Of a stretch of DNA of 64,000 nt, positions 35,496-47,978 are shown in pieces (position 1 is the stretch's first letter; each line of letters begins with the position of its first letter). This DNA is from Dugong dugon (lineage: Eukaryota > Chordata > Mammalia > Sirenia > Dugongidae): positions 34,440,501 through 34,504,500 of the forward strand of contig CM057469.1 of NCBI GenBank assembly GCA_030035585.1, given 5' to 3'. Under the pieces are notes generated by a model. It worked only from the letters and a program-made list of their open reading frames with translations. It made no database searches and was not told where the DNA came from. The position numbers were made by a program, and so were the translations under genes.

Positions 35496-36075
35496 ATGGA
35501 CCGTCTGGAGCAAGGGAGAATGAAGAAAACCAAAGATACAACGGAAAGACTAGCCCAAAGGACTAATGGACCACAACTACCACAGCCTTCACCAGACTGA
35601 GTCCAGCACAACTAGACAGTGCCCAGCTACCACCACCAACTGCTCTGACAGGGATCACAATACAGGGTCCCAGACAGAGCTGGAGAAAAATGTAGAACAA
35701 AATTCTAACTCACAAAAAAAGACCAGACTTACTGGTCTGATAGAAACTGGAGAAACCAGTAGAGTATGGCCCTGGATACCCTTTTAACTCAGTCACTCCT
35801 GAGGTTCACCCTTCAGCCAAAGATTAGACAGGTCCATAAAACAAAACGAGACTAAATGGGCACATGAGCCCAGGGGCAAGGATGAGAAGGCAGGAGGGGA
35901 CAGGAAAGCTGGTAATGGGAAACATAAGGTCGAGAAGGGGGGAGTGTTGACACATCATGGGGTTGACAACCAATGTCGCAAAACAATATGTGTATTAAAC
36001 TAATTTGCTCTGTAAACCTTCATCTGAAGCATAATTAAAAAAAAATGTTTTAAATTAAATTAAAAAAAAAAAAAG
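35496..36075 (+). mobile_element. L1 3' UTR, lineage-specific subfamily
   Basis: A 5'-truncated L1 tail: GGAGCAAGGGAGAATGAAGA, GACTAATGGACCACAACTAC, CAAAGATTAGACAGGTCC, TTGCTCTGTAAACCTTCATC, then an A-rich tail to 36075. It is the plus-strand counterpart of 20036-20580. No clear target-site duplication was found. The terminal region lacks part of the segment seen at 20040-20080. Confidence 0.85.
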
Positions 36076-37094
36076 AGCAGGGTAGAAAACTTTACAGAGG
36101 GCCTGAAGCCTCCAAAAAACTTTTAACTGGGTATTCCTCCTCCTCCCCTGACTCTTTTCCCACCTACCAAGGTATGACAGAGCAAGCTGACCCCACTCTG
36201 GGTATAGCCGCTTCTTTTTCATTTTTGCTAAAGGGTTAAGAGCTCATAATTTTTCTACTGTTTATCAGTCAAAATCTGTTTCCATTATGTCTGAGCACCT
36301 GGAGGAAGCCACAACATAACTCCAGAAATAGGGAAACTTTATTGTCTTTAAAGAGAAAAGTTTACATCACAGTGCCATTTGTCAGATTCCCTGGCTACAC
36401 ACAGTAGTTGGGTTTTTTTTCCCCCTACTGCCCTCCCTATCGCAACTTCAGACTCTCATTTCAAATGGAGTTTCTTTAAACTCCAAACTGATTATGGGTG
36501 GCAGGGGCTGGCCTGGGTTCCCATCTTCACATCCCATGGCAGACAGGCTCACAGGTCTGCTGTGCCCATTAAGTCACATGGAGACCTCAGGCTCAACCTC
36601 AGGCCATGTATACTTACGGTAATTACAGCCATCACCTTCATGACAGGAAGAAGAGCTGAAGGAGCCCAGAGGACCCGGGTAGGGAGAGGAAGTCGGGCCT
36701 GCCTTCCCCACCATAGGTACCACACATGGGAGATGTCCACCATAACACTTTCAACTCTTTCCACAACCAGCGAAGGTCACATACAATCCTTCTCCCACTT
36801 TCGTGCAAACCCCACTCTTACACCACATCTGGGCACAAGACAGACAGCAGTGTCTGGACATTACTAAGAGTCAGTACTCAACAGGAGGCAAGGTTCATAG
36901 TATAATCCCCAAGTGAACCAGTGAAATCAACCTTGGAGGTATGGATGAGGGATAAAAAGTGCTCAAAAAGAAACATCAGCAATTTTCCAGGGTCAAGAAA
37001 ACACTTAAGATACCTGGCTCACTATATTCCCAAGGGGATATTTAGACTTCTCTTCATTTGTTTGGTTGGTTGGTTTTGTTTTTGTCGTTGTTTT
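36076..37094. other. Single-copy intronic DNA
   Basis: The 162-residue open frame at 36379..36867 has no recognisable domain or splice context. Nothing else seen. Confidence 0.4.
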
Positions 37095-37282
37095 GAGATA
37101 CCATTTATGCAGTGCCTACTATTTGCCAGCACCTTCCAATGGCATTTAATTCTCAAAGAAGACCACAAGGTAAGAATGATTACCCCCACAGCAAAGGTGA
37201 GGAAACTAAGGCTCAGAGAGCTCAATAAATTAATAAAGGTCGTTAAGCTGAAAGAGGCAAAAAGCTAGGTCTCATCCTGTGC
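37095..37282 (-). mobile_element. MIR SINE
   Basis: TTATGCAGTGCCTACTATTT, GGTGAGGAAACTAAGGCTCA, GAGAGCTCAATAAATT, reversed MIR. Confidence 0.75.
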
Positions 37283-37374
37283 CCCACAAATGGACTTCTG
37301 CCATTTACCTGCACTGAATGTCTAGCCTGCAGCTCAAAAAGCATGACTAGTTCCCTATGAACGTACAAGCCAGC

Positions 37375-37560
37375 TTGACGTTCAAAGCCTCTACAATTTA
37401 GGCCCAAATTCCTTTTCCAGTATTACACCCTGTTGTTCCCCTACACATATACCATGCTCCAGCACCTCACTGTTCCAAAAAGACTCCCACCCCTTCCCTC
37501 CTCAAATGCTTTCCTACAAGATTTTGCCCAAAGTTTCCTCCATTCTTGGACTGCCCAGAG
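37375..37560 (+). mobile_element. L2 LINE fragment
   Basis: CTTGACGTTCAAAGCCTCTA, CAATTTAGGCCCAAATTCC, CCATGCTCCAGCACCTCACT follow the interior of the L2 3' region. Confidence 0.5.
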
Positions 37561-38057
37561 CAGGGACTTTGGAACGTGGGACTGTGGCCGGCTCAGCTGA
37601 GGAAGGCTAGTGTCACCTGGTAAAGCGTGCCTGCGGCTACTCGGGCCCTTGGTCAGTTCCTTCAGCTAACACTTCTCTTACCTCCCAAGGTGGTGTGGAG
37701 CACAGGCAACGAATCTTAGGCTTGACACACTGCGTCAAAAGCACCATTTCAGCAGAGATCATTGTTCACATGCGGGAAAACCCTTCCCTTTCTATCCTAA
37801 ACAGCCTCACTTCAACCAGAGGCAGCTTCATTTCAATCGAAATCCCTCTCTTCAGCGGCTCTATCCACTGCCAACATACCAAGGCCCAGGGGAGACTTAA
37901 CATGATTAAATTTTTAAAGCATTTAAGAAGCTCAAAGGAAAGGCATCCTTAGAGTGCAAATCATCAACTTAAGGGGAAAGAGCAAAATATGAGGGCAGGT
38001 CTGGATAAATGTAAATGAAATGTAATTTTAAACAACATCATGTATAAATTCATTGAG
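37561..38057. other. Single-copy intronic DNA
   Basis: Nothing recognised. Confidence 0.35.
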
Positions 38058-38165
38058 CACACACACACACCACACACACCCACATACACACCCACACACA
38101 CACCCACCCACCCCCCCACACACACACCCCCCCACACACACCCACACACACACAAACACACACCC
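38058..38165. repeat. CA-rich microsatellite with C-runs
   Basis: (CA)n interrupted by CCCA and runs of C up to 7; the minus strand, which is the GALNT2 sense strand, is GT/GGGT-rich. Confidence 0.95.
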
Positions 38166-39994
38166 CTCTGAACCTCAGCATCAAGTCCTGAGCAGGGCAG
38201 CAGGGTTCGGAGGACTACTGGCACTCACTCCCGTCGAGCTGACAAAATCTGCAATCTGCGGTGAGGTGGTTTTCCATGGTTTGCCAAATGGAGAATAACA
38301 GTTCTATGATGAGTTATTTAACGGGCAGGGCACACAATCCCGAGCTGGGCTGCTGAAGCAGCAGAAATACTAGTCAAGCTTCTGCCAGACAATCTCCAAA
38401 AGCCTACTACTGAAGCCTGGTACCCCTGAAAAACCTAGAGAGGCAGAGAAATAGACTAAATATGGAATTAGAGCCCTGACTTGCATAGTAGGAAACAAGA
38501 AGTATAACTCCACTTTTCTCTAAAAAAAACTAGCTAGTATTTAAACTCTGCCTTTGCATGCATACCACATTATCTTTTTATACGCATACCTTACAAGCAG
38601 CATAAACCACATATTTCATTCAGTCATGAGGATGAGCTAAATTCGGAGAGATTTTCTAGTCCACAACTCCAAGGAAACAATTCAGGAGGAAAGGAGACTA
38701 TACTGTTTCCCTACAGATTAGGAAATCCACAACAGCAGGGTTCTTTCACCCTCTTTATATCAGGATCCACCACACTAAGTTAATGAGTCTTCTACAGCAA
38801 TCTGAAAAGCTATTGCATTTACACACCTCTTCCTCAATACACAAATCTCTAAACCATTCTAAGGGCTAGGATTAAATTTTATGGTTCGTTGACAAGAAAG
38901 AATGGAATATCCCAAATCGCGAATCCATGTATAATGTTCATTTCCCCCACTTTTTTCTACATGGTCTCTGTACCTTCCTACTACCACCACGCCACACCAC
39001 AAGCAGTTCCTGGATTCATTTTTCAACTAAGAATCACACTTCTGAGGTCAACATGGCAGACCCCTCAAAAACTATACACCAGTTGAAGGTGAAACTATAC
39101 ACCAGTGAGGTTCCAGAGAAACCAGCCTCTCCAATGGCAACACTGGGCTGTTTCTGTTTCTGATCACATATACTAATCTGATCACAGTTTCTGATCACAG
39201 TACTAATGCAAGCGGCAAACCAAGGAAAGAGAAAGACTACGGCTGGCTTATTTGTTTGGTTTTCTTTGGCATGGAAGACAGAAAGCTCTGCCAGGTCCCA
39301 CCAGCACACCTATCTATCCAGACCTGGATAGTTTACTTGGAAAGATTTAAAAAAAAAAAAAAAAAAATCCAATTAAACATGACCATAGTCTTCAACCGGA
39401 TGCACTACTTCACTAGCTTGCACTGCCCTTTACCATTTGATTTAAGAATAAGGGGACTTCATGTAAATATACAATGGCTTCCCTGCATTAAAAAGAAAGG
39501 GTAAATACAGAGCTAAGAGTACAATGTCAGCTCAGATGCAAGGTAAGATAATTACGCTCTTGGAAAGGCTGTTTTCATTTCTGCCCCTCCAGGTAAAGCA
39601 AGCCCATGAAATTTATCAAGAATCTCTACCATCTAATACCTTCAGCTGGGAAGGAAGGAAACAAGCAAGCAAGGAAATCTCTTAAGCAGAACCTCAACGT
39701 TGACATTTGCGGGTCTGACTTTTGCAGTTAAAACCTACTAATCTACAATTATTCCCGTTTGGCTTGTTCCAGGATACCATTCCCTTGTTCCTAACCAGCC
39801 GGCAATTCAAGCGCGCCCTGGTCCACATCCTCCAACTCAGAATTTCCTGGGTATGCTGTGACAAGGAAAGTCACAGTAATAAGGGTTACAGGATCTGGAG
39901 AAAGATAACACTGCTTTCAAAGCAGATTAGCCATTAAAAATCAACAAGCAGCAACAGTGGAGAGGTACATGAGCCCGGAGCCTGACACACCTCC
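38166..39994. other. Single-copy intronic DNA near the CpG island
   Basis: Two small direct duplications (39069-39106 and 39157-39199) and an A17 run at 39350-39367. No exon or recognised repeat. Confidence 0.4.
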
Positions 39995-40996
39995 TTCTCT
40001 GCCGGCGACTGGCCGCAGGACCGAGCGCTCGGGCTCCTAGGCGCTCCATTTCTCCCAACGCCCGGGCCGGGGACTGCTGAGAAGGGGTAGAGTAGTCCAC
40101 ACAGTTCCCACGGCCCAGCCGCTTGGCCCTTGGAGCTTTCTGAAAACACACGCCCGAGAAAGGAGACCTACCCCCAGCGCACGGAGAGGAAATGTGGCTG
40201 CGGAAAGGGCGCAGGTAGATCCCAGGCGGCCAGCGGCGGGATGGAATCCTAGGTGCCAAGTTAGCGAAGGGTAACGCCGAGGCTTGAGAGGAAAACGGCG
40301 GCCGCCCCTGGCCAAGGAGTAATGTCCGTGAAAGGCCTCGCTCGGGGGACGCTCTGGCCGTCTACTTACAAGCCGGAGTGTCAGTTTTACTTGGCACCGG
40401 CTGGGTTTTCCCCTCGAGAAAAAAGGACAGAGGAGAGGGCAGAGACCCAGACCCTTCTCTGGGGGGAGGAGAGAGGAATGAGGGTAAGAGTTTGTTGCCG
40501 CTGGTAAGAAAGACTGAAAAGAAACTTAAGACTTCTTTCTCCATATCTTTCCTCTCCACCACCCCAACACGTCCCACCGAGGGGATGGGGCTCTGGCAAG
40601 CGGCCAAGAACCAACTTCGGTTGTAGGGGACAGCACGGGAAAAAACGTCATCCCGGGGGCCCGGGAGGAAACTGTCCACCCAACGCTCCGCCAGGCTTGC
40701 GCTGGCCCAGTCGCCCCCTCTGGGACCCCCCCGCCTGCCCGCAGAGGGACCGAGCCCGGGACCCGGGAAACTCAGCTTCAGACCCTGCGGCGAGTGCGGG
40801 GCGGGGGACGTGGGACTTTCACCCGGGAGGGAGTGAGGGGCCGGCGGACACCCAGCCAGGATGCCCCGCAGCCACCCCGAGGGGTTTGCGGCAGCCGAGA
40901 GGGAGCGCCAGGAGCTCGCAGGCTCGCAGGGAGGAGGCGCCGGCGGGCCACGGCAGCGTCCGGAAGGGGCCCGGCGAGCGCTCCCGCCAGCGCCTA

Positions 40997-41705
<709 letters not shown>

Positions 41706-42575
41706 CACAGGGACAGTCGCAGTCACGTTCACGGTGGCACTGGTGCCTCGGCTCTTCCCTGCCCAGACTGTCACCTGTTAGTCCTCGGTCTTTGAGTCTT
41801 CAGACCTTTAAAAAGCTTTCTGTTATTGGTAAAATGTCCTGGGTTTTTTGGTGGTGCAACCACCACCACCATCCCGACTTTCGTGCCGTTTACAGTCTTC
41901 TTACTATCTTGGAGGAAAATATTCCTAATCTCCATGTGTTCTTTTTCTTTTTTTTTTTTTTGATTTATTTATTTTGGGGCAGAGGTGGGACCTTAAGGTA
42001 GAAACTGAGAAGGTATTTTTCAAAGTAATGTTTGCGGGGATGAACAAAACTCGTAACAGCAGGATTTTTTTTTTTTTTAAATGAACATGGAATGAGGAAG
42101 AAGTAACCTCAATATATATAAAAAGCATTCTTTCTCTTTCAGAGATTGCTTTCTTAGAATAAGAAAGAAGAGTTAGCTCAATAAGCATCTTTAAAGGTGC
42201 AGAAAAACAGATCTGTCTGTGACAGAATGTATCTAACCTTGAAAATGCCTTTGTAGCATGAAAAATTTCCAGCGTTCCTAAGAAGGAAATGAATGTTACT
42301 TAGCACTTGATATTATAAAAATGATTTCAGTAGCCTCCCAGTCTAGAGGATAATGGCAGCTACCTGAATCCAAATCCACACACATCCTCAACAATAAGAA
42401 CAACAAAAAACCAAACAAAGCTTTCAGCGCTACTAGGAAAGAGAATGCCGTGAACTGAACTTCAAATTACTTCCTAAGCAGAATGGAAAAAAGATACCAT
42501 ATTCCATCAGAGCTTCCTCTACTGCCACTAAGGTCTCAAAGAGAGCACAGACTTAACCACCACCGTGAAGAGAAA
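41706..42575. other. Upstream intergenic DNA
   Basis: T-rich runs at 41941-41961 and 42065-42079 and a short ACC repeat at 41861. No repeat family or gene recognised. Confidence 0.4.
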
Positions 42576-42717
42576 AGGAGCCCTGGTGGCACAGTGGTTA
42601 AGAGCTTGGCTCCTAACGAAAAGGTTGGCAGTTGGAATCCACCTAGGGGGCAATTCTATTCTGTCCTATAGGATCGCTGTGAGTTGGAATCGACTCCACG
42701 GCAATGAGTTTGCTTTA
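42576..42717 (+). mobile_element. AfroSINE (short subfamily)
   Basis: A 142-bp copy with GGAGCCCTGGTGGCACAGTG at the head, GTTGGCAGTTGGAATCCACC (altered B box), and the tail CGGCAATGAGTTTGCTTTA. A perfect 10-bp target-site duplication, TGAAGAGAAA, flanks it (42566-42575 and 42718-42727). Confidence 0.93.
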
Positions 42718-42727
42718 TGAAGAGAAA

Positions 42728-43439
42728 GTCCAACACCAAGAACTAAAAACTAATAAACACAGGCCTGGTCACTTGACTGTTGGAAGGAAGAAGTTTGAAA
42801 GAGAATGAGATAGGGTAACAGCCTTGCAGAAGCCTTGTTTCTGGGGGAAGAAAATCGGATAAATAAAGAGAGAGTAATGCCCATTGGAGGTCTGGAAGTG
42901 AAGGGGGAAAAGGGAAGTAAGAAAGGAAAATAAAGAACCTACAGAAATATGGAACCAATTTGATGACACCTAACAACAACCCTCCCAAACACCAACATCA
43001 TCTATTAAAAACTGCACTTCTCTAGACAGATAAAAGAGTACACTCTTGAACGAATTAATCTGCCCTTGAAAATTACCTTCTCAGTTTCTAAGGCCCCCAC
43101 CTCTGCCCAAAAATAAATTGGGCAGAGAACCCTGCCCCTCAAAAGCTTGCTAACAGAAAAATCAAGTCAGCGGCATACAAAGCTGCTGAAAAAGGAGAAT
43201 AGAAAATTAATTACAACATTTCTGCTGAATAAAAAGTGAATCACAACATTTCAGCTGAAGAAAATTTCCTGTCCCCCCCAAAAAAAATTTGAAACAGAAG
43301 AAAATTTTAACACCACACATCTAGCTGAACGAATTATCATGAAGTATACATTTGGAATATAGATATGGGTAGCTATATCTCTTACTCATATATACCAACA
43401 TACACATACATACATATATAACATATAGAGCTAGAATCC
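42728..43439. other. Intergenic DNA, AT-rich
   Basis: A short GACACCTAACAACAACC at 42964-42980 resembles the extreme RTE tail but is too short to call. A CATA/TATA-rich stretch is at 43385-43425. Confidence 0.4.
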
Positions 43440-44585
43440 AATTCAATGAGAAATGTAATAACTAAGAATAGACTGGACAAAAAAAAATAGAAATGCGATA
43501 AAGATTGATCAAATTCAGAAAAGAAACTGAAAATAAAAACACAATTATCTCAGGAACAAAAAATAGTTACAAGATGCCCAAGGGAGAATAAATTCAAATG
43601 AAAATGTGTAAAAGGATATTGAATAATGGCAAAAAAAAATAATAATAAATTGAAAATGAGATAAAGAAATGAAAAAAATTCAGAGAGTAATGGTTGAAAT
43701 ACGAGTTAGGAAAGAAGGACCAAAATATATATACCTGGAGTCTTTACAGAGGAAATACCAAACCATGGGACAGAATTAATATTAAAACTATAATCCCAGA
43801 GAATAATCCAGAAATAAGAGAAAATTTAAATCTGTATGCCAAAAGTATGTTCTAGACCTGGAATTAATCAACTCCAAAACACATCTTAGTAAAAGATAAT
43901 TTATTAGATTTTAAAGGCAAGAAGATCAAGTTACTTATAAGGGTAAAAATGTAGACTGGCACCAGACTTCTTAAGAGCAACATACAGAACAAGGCAACAA
44001 TAGAGCAGTATTTACAATAAACAAACTCGAGGAAAGAAAGTACCGGCCAAGGATTTTACATCTAACCAATCTGCTCTTCAAGTATCAAGGCTGTAGAAAA
44101 ACAGATGCAAATAGAGTACAAAAATGCAGAGAATACTGTACATACAGACCTTTTCTGAGGAGTCTTAGAGAATGTGCTTCCTTCAACCAAGAGATAATCA
44201 AGGAAATCAGCAAAAGGAGAATATTTAACATAGTTAATTGGTAGGATAATAGTATGTACACATTATACTTCCTGACAAAGTAGAACAGATGCAACTAAAA
44301 AACAATTGAAGAAGAGAGAGAAAAGGGAACATAGAATAAAACTGACAGGATATTAAAAGGTTAAGAAAGATGAAAGGAATTAAGAGCAATATAAAAGACA
44401 TAAGTAAAAGCTTAACCACAAAAACAAAATACAGACATTCCAAAATACTAAAATGATTTAAAAAAAAAATAGAAAATAATATACACCAAATAGAGAAAGC
44501 AACAAAATAAATATTTTCTTTCTAAAGGGGCAGGAGCTGTAATCTTAATATGGAGCCAAGTAGAATAGGCCAAAGAACATTGAAT
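43440..44585 (+). mobile_element. HAL1-like (half-L1) fragment
   Basis: A-rich sequence following the HAL1/old L1 ORF1 and 3' region: GAGGAAATACCAAACCATGG, GGCACCAGACTTCTTAAGAG, CCAAGGATTTTACATCTAAC, GACCTTTTCTGAGGAGTCTT. Frames are destroyed. Confidence 0.55.
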
Positions 44586-44747
44586 GAGACAACCCATTGC
44601 CGTCGAGTCGATTCCGACTCATGGCAACCCTATAGGACAGAGTAGAACTGCCCCATAGGGTTTCTAAGAAGCACCTGGTGGATTTGAATTGCTAACCTTT
44701 TGGTCAGCAGCCAAGCTCTTAACCACTGCAACACCAGGGCTCTAAAC
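44586..44747 (-). mobile_element. AfroSINE (short subfamily)
   Basis: Reverse copy close to consensus: CCCATTGCCGTCGAGTCGAT, TATAGGACAGAGTAGAACTG, CACTGCAACACCAGGGCTCT. Confidence 0.92.
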
Positions 44748-45381
44748 AAGACAAAGAAGGACAATTTATAACTAAAAACCTCACCTCTCAATGAAGATAT
44801 ATCTGTTCTATCAGTTAGAATTCGATCAGGGAATCAGAACCATTATTAGTAATATAGAATAAGGGCTGTATTATAGGGGTTCAATCTTGTCCCATGTGGG
44901 AGCTGGTGAAAAAGTCTGTGGAGGTCTGTTTCCAGTACGCATAGCAATAGGCCTGAAGCCACTGTCAGTTGGCAGACCCGGCAGTTAGGAGAAAAGCTGG
45001 GTATAAAGTAGGGAAGTGCAAGGACAAAGTAGAAACTGCAAGGATACAACAGACTCTGTTAGAACAAAGTGGAATCCATGTGGACAAACAGTTTGATGAT
45101 GCAGTGACCAACAGCAGAGGCTGGCTGCCTTGGCCACAGGACTGCACAGGCACCCGGCCCAGAACTCAGAGCTAAAGGAAGAGCTCATGTAGGAGCTGAA
45201 GTTGCTGGGGACTGGATGCAGCCCTCACCAATGTGTGTGAACAAGTCAATCATGTGTGAGCTGTAGTGGTCCCTAGGGTCCTGTATTAACCTTGTGAGTA
45301 TAGAAGCTAATATTGCACTTCTGCCTTCCAAATCTTACACAAATTTCTCTTGGTGTCAAGTTCTAGTGCCATATTGACAGG
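44748..45381. other. Intergenic DNA with an unassigned old repeat
   Basis: From 44815 (TTAGAATTCGATCAGGGAAT) the sequence resembles the start of the unnamed repeat at 16335. Open frames here (for example 44969..45175 plus) are unsupported. Confidence 0.35.
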
Positions 45382-45531
45382 TGTCTTAGTTTGCTAGTGC
45401 TGTTGTAACAGAAATACCGCAAGTGGGTGGTTTCAAAGAACAGAAATTTATTTTCTCACAGTTCAGGAGGCTAGAAGTCCAAATTTAGCATGTGCAGTAG
45501 GGAAAGGTCCATCCTTGTTTATTTCAGCTTC
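45382..45531 (-). mobile_element. MaLR-like LTR, part 1
   Basis: TGTCTTAGTTTGCTAGTGCT, ACAGAAATTTATTTTCTCAC, CAGGAGGCTAGAAGTCC. Noncoding. Interrupted after TTCAGCTTCTG by an RTE; the remainder is at about 47146-47375. Confidence 0.75.
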
Positions 45532-46056
45532 TGTTGTTGTTAGTTTCAGTACAGTCAGTTTCCACTCATAGCAACCCTATATAGAACAGAATGAAACACT
45601 ACCCAGTCCTGCACCATCCTTACAAGCCATCCTTACAACCATTGCTATGCTTGAGCCTGTCCTTGCAGCCAGTGTGTCCATCCATCTCCTTGAGGGTCTT
45701 CCTCTTTTTCACTGACCCTCTACTTTACCAAGTATGACGCCCTTCTCTAGGAGCTGATCCCTCCTGATAACATGTCCAAAGTGCATGAGACAAGTCTCGC
45801 CATCTTGGCTTCTAAGGAGTGTTGCACTTCCTCCAAGACAGATTGGTTCATTCTTCTGGCAGTTCGTGATATGTTCAAAATTCTTTGCCATCACCACAAT
45901 TTAAAGGTATCAATTCTTCATAGGTCTTCCTTATTCATTGTCCAGCTTTTACATGCATATGAGGTGACTGAAAATACCATGGCTTGGGTCAGTTGCACCT
46001 TAGTCCTCAAAGTGACGTCTTTGCTTTTTAACACTTTAAAACGGTCTTTTGTAGCA
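45532..46056 (-). pseudogene. RTE LINE, 3' part (split by SINE)
   Basis: The 3' terminus is at the left (GTTGTTGTTAGTTTCAGTAC). On the minus strand this encodes the region after the reverse transcriptase, corresponding to 51,060-51,560 of the plus-strand copy; both share CATGCATATGAGGTGA-type and CCAAAGTGCATGAGAC-type blocks. Frames are broken. Confidence 0.85.
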
Positions 46057-46232
46057 AAGAATCCCTGGTGGTGCAGTGGCTAAGAACTCGGCTGCTAAGC
46101 AAAAAGGTGAAAAGTTCAAATCCACCAGGCACTCCTTGGAACCCTATGGGGCAGTTCTGCTCTGTCCTAGAGTGTCGCTACAAGTCGGAATGGACTGGGC
46201 AACGGGCTTGGGTTTTTTTTTTTTTGTTTTTA
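46057..46232 (+). mobile_element. AfroSINE (short subfamily) inside RTE
   Basis: GAATCCCTGGTGGTGCAGTG at the head, CTGCTCTGTCCTAGAGTGTC, and the tail GCAACGGGCTTGGGTTTT followed by a T-run. TGTAGCA flanks it (46050-46056 and 46233-46239). Confidence 0.92.
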
Positions 46233-46239
46233 TGTAGCA

Positions 46240-47145
46240 GATTCGCCCAATGCAATATGTCATTTGATTTCTTGACTGCTGCTTCCATGGGCATTGATTG
46301 TGGATCCAAGTAAAATGAAATCCTTGACAACTTTAATCTTTTCTCCATTTATCATGATGTTGCTTATTGGTCCAGTTGTAAGGAGTTTTGTTTTCTTTTT
46401 TTGAGGTGTAATCCATAATAAAGGCTGTGTTGTCTTTGATCTTCATCCTTAAATGCTTCAAGTCCTCTTTACTTTCAGTAAGGTTGTGTCATATGCATAT
46501 TGCAGGTTGTTAATAAGTGTTCCTCTAATCCTGATGCCCCGTTCTTCTTCATATAGTCCAGTTTCTCAGATTATTTACAAATTGAATAAGTATGGTGAAA
46601 GGATACAACTCTGACACACACCTTTCCTGAATTTAAACCAGACAATAATCCTTGTCCTATTTAAACAGCTGCCTCTTGATCTAAGTACAGGTTCCTCAGG
46701 AGCACAATTAAGTGTTCTGGAATTCCCATTCTTCACAATGTTATCCATAATTTGTTATGATCCACACAGTCAAATGCCTTGGCATAGTCAATAAAACACA
46801 GGTAAACATCTTTCTGGTATTCTCTGCTTTCAGCCAAGATCCATCTGACATTAGTAATGATACCCCTTGTTCAACATCTTCCTCTGAATCCAACTTGAAT
46901 TTCTGGCAGTTCCCTGTCGATGTACTGCTGCAACCGCTTTTGAATGATCTTCAGCAAAATTTTACTTGTGTGTAATATTGATGATATTGTTTGATAATTT
47001 CTGCATTCCATTAGATCACCTTTCTTTGGAGTGGCTCAGATATGGATCTCTTCCAGTTGGTTGGCCAGGTAACTGTCTTCCAGATTTCTTGGCAGCTTCT
47101 AGTAGGCAGCAATCTTTGGATTTCCAGGGCGTGTGCATTTATCTG
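46240..47145 (-). pseudogene. RTE LINE, reverse transcriptase part
   Basis: The minus strand carries the RT domain of an RTE-clade element. At 46755-46820 it reads through Tyr-Ala-Lys-Ala-Phe-Asp-Cys-Val-Asp, the RT block containing the first catalytic Asp. It lines up with 50,340-50,990 of the plus-strand copy. Multiple stops and small deletions show it is inactive. The upstream end becomes unclear near 47,145, where the host LTR resumes. Confidence 0.85.
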
Positions 47146-47375
47146 TCTCTGTCATCTTCAGGTAAATTCTGTCTCCCCCTTTTGTGCTTGCTTATCTCTG
47201 TGTCTGTTCTGGTCTTTTTATAATTCAGAAGTGATTAGGTTTAGGGCACATCCTACACTGATATGGCCTCAATAACATAACAAAGAAAACCCTATTTTCA
47301 AATAGGATTACATCCACAGGTATAGGGGTTAGGATTCCAACATAAATTATAAGGGACATAATTCAATCCATAACA
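47146..47375 (-). mobile_element. MaLR-like LTR, part 2
   Basis: AACAAAGAAAACCCTATTTT, CAAATAGGATTACATCCACA, GGACATAATTCAATCCATAACA. It continues the LTR of 45382-45531 and matches 56340-56481. Confidence 0.7.
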
Positions 47376-47474
47376 TGAGGGGGATACTAAAAAACATAGT
47401 TCTACCTTAGCTAATTTTATGCAGCTCACAGCCACCACAGTCAACCCACCTACATTTTCCATACTCACATCCAC

Positions 47475-47808
47475 TTAAAAAAATTGATAAATTGGATGTT
47501 ATCAGAATTAAAAATTTCTGCTATTCAAAAGATAACACTATAAAAATGAAAAGACTTGGAGAAAATATTTATAATACATACATCTGACTTGTATCCAGAA
47601 TGTAAAAATAACTTACAAATGAGTCACAAGAAGACTGCCAAATTTTTTAAAAATACAAAAACAAATTTTTGAAAAACCAACAAAAAAAAAAACACTTTTC
47701 AAGAGAAGATATACAAATGGCCATTAAGCACATGAAAAGAGCTCAACATCACAGGAATCCAACAAACGCAAATTAAAATCCCAATGAGATATTACTGCAC
47801 ACCCACTC
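47475..47808 (+). mobile_element. Old L1 fragment (part 1)
   Basis: GGATGTTATCAGAATTAAAA, AGACTTGGAGAAAATATTTA, ACATGAAAAGAGCTCAACAT, an L1M ORF2 end. Split by a SINE at 47809. Confidence 0.7.
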
Positions 47809-47978
47809 CAAACCAAACCAAACCCATTGCCATTGAATCAATTCTGACTTATAGTGACCCTATAGGACAGAGTAGAACTGCCCCATAGGGTTTCCAAGGA
47901 GCAGCTGGTGTATTCAAACTGCCCTCCTCTTAGTTAGCAGCCAATCAATCTCTTAACCACTGCACCACCAGAACGGCT
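47809..47978 (-). mobile_element. AfroSINE (short subfamily)
   Basis: AACCAAACCAAACCCATTGC, GACCCTATAGGACAGAGTAG, CACTGCACCACCAGAACGG. Inserted in L1. Confidence 0.92.

Noticed and set aside
36379..36867. 162-residue plus-strand open frame
   Set aside because: No domain, no splice sites I can defend, low-complexity Ser/Thr/His composition near the end.
42964..42980. RTE tail at GACACCTAACAACAACC
   Set aside because: Only 17 bp match, without upstream RTE sequence or a target-site duplication.
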